Positions 23,166-26,946 of a stretch of 26,946 nucleotides of DNA are shown piece by piece. The stretch's first letter is position 1; the number at the start of each line of letters is the position of its first letter. The translations under genes and the position numbers were made by a program. Source of the stretch: JAUHWL01 sp964416385 (GTDB lineage: Bacteria > Bacteroidota > Bacteroidia > Flavobacteriales > Schleiferiaceae); assembly GCA_964416385.1 (NCBI GenBank), contig CAYQDW010000031.1, positions 1-26,946 on the forward strand, in the 5' to 3' direction. The notes beneath the pieces are model-generated. The model was not told the DNA's origin and did not search any database. It saw only the letters and a program-made list of their open reading frames with translations.

Positions 23166-24896
23166 ATGAATACTGCTACTGCTGTAGACCCTGCCTTGAT
23201 AGAAAAGGCCAAATTATGGCTCGGGCCAACTTTTGATGATGAAACCAAAGCCGCTGTGCAATCTCTTTTAGACAGCAATCCGAAGGAATTAGTTGAATCT
23301 TTTTACACCGATTTAGATTTTGGTACCGGAGGTCTGCGCGGCATCATGGGGGTTGGCAGCAACCGCATTAACAAATACACACTAGGCCAGGCTACGCAGG
23401 GATTGAGCAATTACTTGCACGAGCAATTTCCGAATACAACCATTAAAGTGGCTATTGCACATGACAGCCGCAACAATAGCAAAAGCTTTGCACGGCAAGT
23501 AGCAGAAGTACTCTCTGCCAACGGCATTCACGCATATTTATTCTCAGACTTACGGCCAACGCCAGAACTGAGTTATGCCATTCGTTATTTAGGCTGCATG
23601 AGCGGTATTGTGCTTACGGCAAGTCATAACCCAAAAGAGTACAACGGCTATAAAGTTTACTGGAATGATGGTGCACAATTGGTACCCCCGCACGATAAGG
23701 CAGTAATTGCCCATGTGCGCAAGGTTGCCTTTGCCGATATTGCTTTTACGCCAAATAATGATTTAATCACGTATATAGACAAAGAAATAGATGAAGCATA
23801 TCTGGCTGAAATTAGCAAGCAATCACAAAGTGATCTCGGCAAACGTGATTTAAAAGTGGTTTTTACCGCGCTGCACGGCACAAGCATCACCCTACTGCCC
23901 GAAGCCTTAAAACGCAGTGGCTTTAGCCAAGTGAGCATTGTAGAAGAACAGGCTACACCAGATGGCAACTTCCCAACGGTAGTTAGCCCAAACCCAGAAG
24001 AAGCCGCAGCCTTAGAATTGGCTGTAGCTAAAGCTGAAGCAGAACATGCAGACATTGTTATTGGCTGCGACCCAGATTCAGACCGTGTGGGCATAGCTGT
24101 ACGCGATTTGAATGACCAGATGGTTCTTCTGAATGGCAACCAAACGGGTGCTGTTTTACTGCATTATATTTTAAGCCAGCTTCACGCTAAAGGTGCCTTA
24201 CCACCAAATGGCTTTATAGCAGAAACCGTTGTAACCAGTGATTTGCTGGAGAAAATTGGCGATGGCTTTGGGGTAGAAACCAAAAAGTGCCTCACAGGAT
24301 TTAAGTGGATTGCTGAAATGATTAAAGATGCCGAAGGCACGCAGCAATACATTGCCGGCGGAGAAGAAAGCTATGGCTACCTTATTGGTGATTTTGTTCG
24401 CGATAAAGATGCTATTACAGCGTCTGTACTTTTGGCAGAGGCCGCAGCCCATGCCAAGGCTACAGGCGGTTCATTCTTTAAAACCCTACTTTCCATTTAC
24501 CTGCAACATGGCTATTATCTAGAGCGCCTTATTGCCCTAACCAAAAAGGGTAAAGATGGTCTAGAAGAAATTCAGCAAATGATTGAAGGCTACCGCAAAC
24601 AACCACCAAGAACCCTAGGTGGAAGCACTGTTACGCACATCCTTGATTATCAGGCGCAAACAAAAACAGATTTACGTTCTGGAGAAATTACCAAGATTGA
24701 GCTCCCCGCCTCTAACTTCATTCAATTTATTACAGAAGAGGGCGATAAGGTTACTGCGCGCCCAAGTGGTACAGAACCAAAAATCAAGTTTTATTTTAGC
24801 GTAAAGGGCTCACTAAATAGCATGGCAGACTATGCTGAAACCACCGCAGCACTCAATGGTAAAATTGATGGCTTTGTGCGCGATTTAGGTTTGTAA
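23166..24896 (+). CDS. phosphoglucomutase/phosphomannomutase family enzyme
   Basis: A 576-residue cytoplasmic alpha-D-phosphohexomutase interconverting hexose 1- and 6-phosphates. Motifs in order: FGTGGLRGIMG (52-62), the phosphoserine loop TASHNP (151-156, Ser153), the metal loop GCDPDSDRVG (near 300), the sugar-binding GGEESYGY (near 400) and the phosphate-binding RPSGTEPKIKFY near the C-terminus. The length matches the long PgcA-type phospho-sugar mutases of Bacteroidetes, not the shorter GlmM. ATG at 23166 is preferred over the TTG three bases earlier. Cotranscription with the GIN-domain gene (5-base gap) is likely. A long hairpin follows the stop. Exact sugar preference is not shown by the sequence. 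Confidence 0.93.
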   Translation: MNTATAVDPALIEKAKLWLGPTFDDETKAAVQSLLDSNPKELVESFYTDLDFGTGGLRGIMGVGSNRINKYTLGQATQGLSNYLHEQFPNTTIKVAIAHDSRNNSKSFARQVAEVLSANGIHAYLFSDLRPTPELSYAIRYLGCMSGIVLTASHNPKEYNGYKVYWNDGAQLVPPHDKAVIAHVRKVAFADIAFTPNNDLITYIDKEIDEAYLAEISKQSQSDLGKRDLKVVFTALHGTSITLLPEALKRSGFSQVSIVEEQATPDGNFPTVVSPNPEEAAALELAVAKAEAEHADIVIGCDPDSDRVGIAVRDLNDQMVLLNGNQTGAVLLHYILSQLHAKGALPPNGFIAETVVTSDLLEKIGDGFGVETKKCLTGFKWIAEMIKDAEGTQQYIAGGEESYGYLIGDFVRDKDAITASVLLAEAAAHAKATGGSFFKTLLSIYLQHGYYLERLIALTKKGKDGLEEIQQMIEGYRKQPPRTLGGSTVTHILDYQAQTKTDLRSGEITKIELPASNFIQFITEEGDKVTARPSGTEPKIKFYFSVKGSLNSMADYAETTAALNGKIDGFVRDLGL

Positions 24897-24909
24897 AACA
24901 AAAATACTT

Positions 24910-24962
24910 TTGATCGTTTTTTCATTTTGGTCATACAGCACCAAAATGGAAAAACAGATCAA
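24910..24962. terminator. long bidirectional terminator hairpin
   Basis: TTGATC plus a 15-base arm (24910-24930) pairs with 24941-24955 plus GATCAA (24957-24962) around a ten-base loop, with one G-U pair and one bulged A: about 21 base pairs. T and A tracts lie within the stem. It fills the gap between the convergent phosphohexomutase (stop 24896) and WYL regulator (stop 24966) genes. Confidence 0.75.
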
Positions 24963-24965
24963 GCT

Positions 24966-25865
24966 TTAACCTATAGACGCCATTTTAGCCATAATAAAGT
25001 CTTTGTAATCGGCTTTTAGTTTTGCCGGTGCGAGTACGCGTATTGGCTTTAGCTGCGAAGCAATCAGCTGTACCAATTCAGCATTTATCACCACATTTAG
25101 TTTTATTTGGCACAAATCATCGGGTAAATATTCTACCTGCTGAGATGGGTGAATGGGTAAGGTTTCAAAGTATTTACCCTGACCTTTGCTGGTTTCTAAA
25201 ATTACCAGTTCTCGCGTGCCATTATAACCAGAAATGCCATAAACCGTTCTGCAGCGTTCTTTAATTGATTTTGTGTTTGGCGTAAATGTTTTTTGCAGGC
25301 GCTGTACAGATAATATACGCTCTAAGCCAAAGGTTTTAATAGTAGGCGGACTGGTACTTGCATCACCAGCAATAACATACCAACGCTTTAGTGCCTGCCT
25401 AATAAGATGAGGTTCTAACACATAGGTTTCGGGCTCTTTTTCAAAAAACTTTCTGTAGGTCACAGAAATCTGTTTTTTATCAATAATGGCCTCTATAATT
25501 GACTTTAAATACTCTACTTGCATAATAGGTACTTGGTCATCAATATCAACAACCTCCCACACCCGCGTACCTTTAATAAGCATTTCATTGAGCATGCCAC
25601 CAAGCACCTGGGTTTTAGCAAAATTTTCAAATGTGCGCAAGTCAGGATTGCTCTCTTCATCAATCACGTAACCCCGCACAGAAGCATCATAAACGATGTC
25701 TATTTCATATTGGTCGCGAAGAATGAAAAAATCACGCTCTAGGGTGCGCTCAGTTGTGGGGCTACCGTAAAACTTTAACCGGCTAAGTAAATCTGCTTTA
25801 GTTATGCCGGGATTATTTTTAATAATCTCAAAGATGTAATGTAAGTGTGTGAGCTTTGTAGACAT
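24966..25865 (-). CDS. WYL-domain transcriptional regulator
   Basis: A 299-residue cytoplasmic regulator. The N-terminus (about 5-70) is a winged helix-turn-helix (HYIFEIIKNNPGITKADLL, TERTLERDFFILRD). The WYL domain occupies about 118-215 (SVTYRKFFEKEPETYVLEPH, then LKRWYVIAG at 159-167, where RWY is the WYL-type core), followed by the usual C-terminal extension domain. WYL domains sense nucleic-acid-like or other negatively charged ligands and are found in DNA-damage, CRISPR and defence regulators. No such system is visible here, so the targets are unknown. A TATCTTGTG box just upstream of the ATG (about 25886-25894) resembles a -7 element with one T missing. It is convergent with the mutase gene. 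Confidence 0.88.
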   Translation of the reverse strand: MSTKLTHLHYIFEIIKNNPGITKADLLSRLKFYGSPTTERTLERDFFILRDQYEIDIVYDASVRGYVIDEESNPDLRTFENFAKTQVLGGMLNEMLIKGTRVWEVVDIDDQVPIMQVEYLKSIIEAIIDKKQISVTYRKFFEKEPETYVLEPHLIRQALKRWYVIAGDASTSPPTIKTFGLERILSVQRLQKTFTPNTKSIKERCRTVYGISGYNGTRELVILETSKGQGKYFETLPIHPSQQVEYLPDDLCQIKLNVVINAELVQLIASQLKPIRVLAPAKLKADYKDFIMAKMASIG

Positions 25866-25985
25866 GCGTTACGTTTATACGGGCACAAGATACAGGTATA
25901 TTCCGCAACCTTATGGCGGAGTAGCATACAATTTCCACCGTAAAACATAACAAGTAACACCTTTAATAAGGCACAAAACGTATTC

Positions 25986-26885
25986 TTAGTACACAAATTT
26001 ATCTTCACGCAATTCACGCTCACCATCATAGCGATACGCCGCCAATAGCCCCCCTTTTGCAACGCTATAATCTAGGCAGCAAATGTTGTTTCTGAAGAGT
26101 TTTGGCTTCCCTTTAAGCCAGTAATGACCAAAAAAGACGGGCTTTTCTGTTTCAGAATAATACGTTGCCTCTGCTAGATTAACAGGTGTTTTAGGCAAAG
26201 TATCTAAAGGTAGAATACTCATAGATTTAAAGGTGGAAGTTGCTGGGTTCTCCCACCATTTTATACGGATATGATGCCTTTTGTTCCCATCTTTATCGAG
26301 GAACTCCCAGCCATGAGGCACAAAAATTTCATTGCCTTTTAGGGTATCCTCTACCGCCTGAAACAAAGGAGTATCTTTTTTTACGGCTTGATGTACCAGC
26401 TCCATGTTTAACCGGTTATCAACCAATGTATTGCGCAGTAAATCAATATGCGACTGATTCCAAGCGGCATGTACAGCCCGCAGGTTTTCATCTTCATAAA
26501 AAAGTGGAAGCGTTAAAAACCATTCAATATAACGGTCATATTCTGACTGCCTATTTTGAAATTGCTTTAGCGTATCAACGTGTTGTAATACATTTTTAAT
26601 GTAATGCGGGCGCAAATGTCCACCAGCCGACTCTTTAAAGTGGAAACAAATCGCATTGTATTCATGGTTGCCCATGAGGGCAATGGCGTTTTCTGCCTCA
26701 ACCATACTTTTTACAATTTGTAACGTTTCTGGAATTTGCGGACCGCGGTCTATATAATCGCCTACAAAAAGTACTTTGCGTTCTGGGTGACTATAGCTGC
26801 CGTTTTTTAAGGAATACCCCAACTGCAGTAAAAGGATTTTTAGTTTATCGGCATAGCCGTGAATATCTCCTATGATGTCGTACAT
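25986..26885 (-). CDS. calcineurin-like metallophosphoesterase
   Basis: A 299-residue cytoplasmic dimetal phosphoesterase. The signature motifs are clear: GDIHG (6-10), GDYIDRGP (42-49) and GNHE (72-75), with later histidines in AVHAAWN and FFGHYW. This PPP/PrpE-like pattern is shared by Ser/Thr protein phosphatases and diadenosine tetraphosphatases; both are possible. The C-terminal third contains an insertion (FVPHGWEFLDKDGNKRHH, RIKWWENP) seen in bacterial members annotated only as metallophosphoesterase. It lies on the same strand 120 bases upstream of the WYL gene, with no terminator of note between them. The end of the window is 61 bases before its start. Confidence 0.88.
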   Translation of the reverse strand: MYDIIGDIHGYADKLKILLLQLGYSLKNGSYSHPERKVLFVGDYIDRGPQIPETLQIVKSMVEAENAIALMGNHEYNAICFHFKESAGGHLRPHYIKNVLQHVDTLKQFQNRQSEYDRYIEWFLTLPLFYEDENLRAVHAAWNQSHIDLLRNTLVDNRLNMELVHQAVKKDTPLFQAVEDTLKGNEIFVPHGWEFLDKDGNKRHHIRIKWWENPATSTFKSMSILPLDTLPKTPVNLAEATYYSETEKPVFFGHYWLKGKPKLFRNNICCLDYSVAKGGLLAAYRYDGERELREDKFVY

Positions 26886-26946
26886 AGATTAGTAATTAGG
26901 TTAATGTATCTGTTAAATTAAAAAGTTTTGGCTTTACTAAGGCTTT

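Noticed and set aside
23657..24139. Open frame of 160 codons antisense to the phosphohexomutase
   Set aside because: It is antisense to a strongly conserved enzyme and its composition (rich in S, A, T, L) is typical of a shadow frame.
24966..26885. WYL regulator plus metallophosphoesterase as a defence locus
   Set aside because: WYL proteins often regulate defence genes, but no nuclease, methylase, reverse transcriptase, CRISPR or toxin gene is next to them, and the phosphoesterase is a general PPP/PrpE-type enzyme.
26896..26946. Sixteen open codons on the minus strand entering from the right edge and stopping at 26896
   Set aside because: It could be the end of an upstream gene ten bases before the metallophosphoesterase start, but it is too short and AT-rich to support as coding.
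1..26946. CRISPR arrays, tRNA or rRNA genes, insertion sequences, integrase or phage genes
   Set aside because: I looked on both strands and saw no regularly spaced direct repeats, cloverleaf-like genes, transposase motifs or terminal inverted repeats.

Overview
The window looks like part of a chromosome from a Bacteroidota (Bacteroidetes) bacterium, probably a free-living, perhaps marine, flavobacteria-like heterotroph. The evidence is moderate GC, the near absence of Shine-Dalgarno sequences before start codons, several matches to the Bacteroidetes -7 element TAnnTTTG, and typical gene families: a YbbR-like/coaE pair, a GIN-domain (DUF2807) adhesin-like protein, a WYL regulator, YceI lipocalin-like proteins, and many secreted or beta-barrel proteins with signal peptides ending in A-Q or G-Q. 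I see no rRNA, tRNA, CRISPR, transposase, integrase or phage gene. No gene-free stretch exceeds 300 bases.

Layout. Positions 116-4647 hold housekeeping genes on the minus strand: YbbR-like protein, coaE, nnr (NAD(P)H-hydrate repair), then a methyltransferase and a ZIP metal transporter, joined by short overlaps. Positions 4860-11287 hold four plus-strand genes, all for exported proteins: a multi-domain Ig/TIG protein, a very cysteine-rich protein, a cysteine-free secreted protein, and a large outer-membrane barrel with an N-terminal Ig-like domain. I cannot assign a function to any of the four. This is the best candidate for an undescribed system. Next come an AlkB-type membrane hydroxylase (minus), a small outer-membrane barrel gene (minus) that starts 4 bases from a divergent SDR oxidoreductase gene, and a cation/proton antiporter followed closely by a YceI-like gene.

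A bidirectional terminator near 15890 separates that run from a minus-strand group: a porin-like gene, two more YceI genes and a stand-alone KAS III (FabH-like) gene. A CRP-like palindrome lies upstream of the YceI-porin pair. htpG (plus) follows, with stacked inverted repeats and a sigma-54-like -24/-12 motif in front of it. Then come a tandem-CBS protein (minus), a GIN-domain protein and a phosphohexomutase (plus, 5 bases apart), a long bidirectional hairpin, a WYL regulator (minus) and a calcineurin-type metallophosphoesterase (minus).

Working together. The housekeeping blocks are ordinary. The accessory character lies in the four-gene exported cassette and in the envelope neighbourhood at 13997-18649, where three YceI-type proteins sit around a porin and an antiporter. 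The latter suggests an envelope or ion/pH homeostasis theme, but that link is inference.
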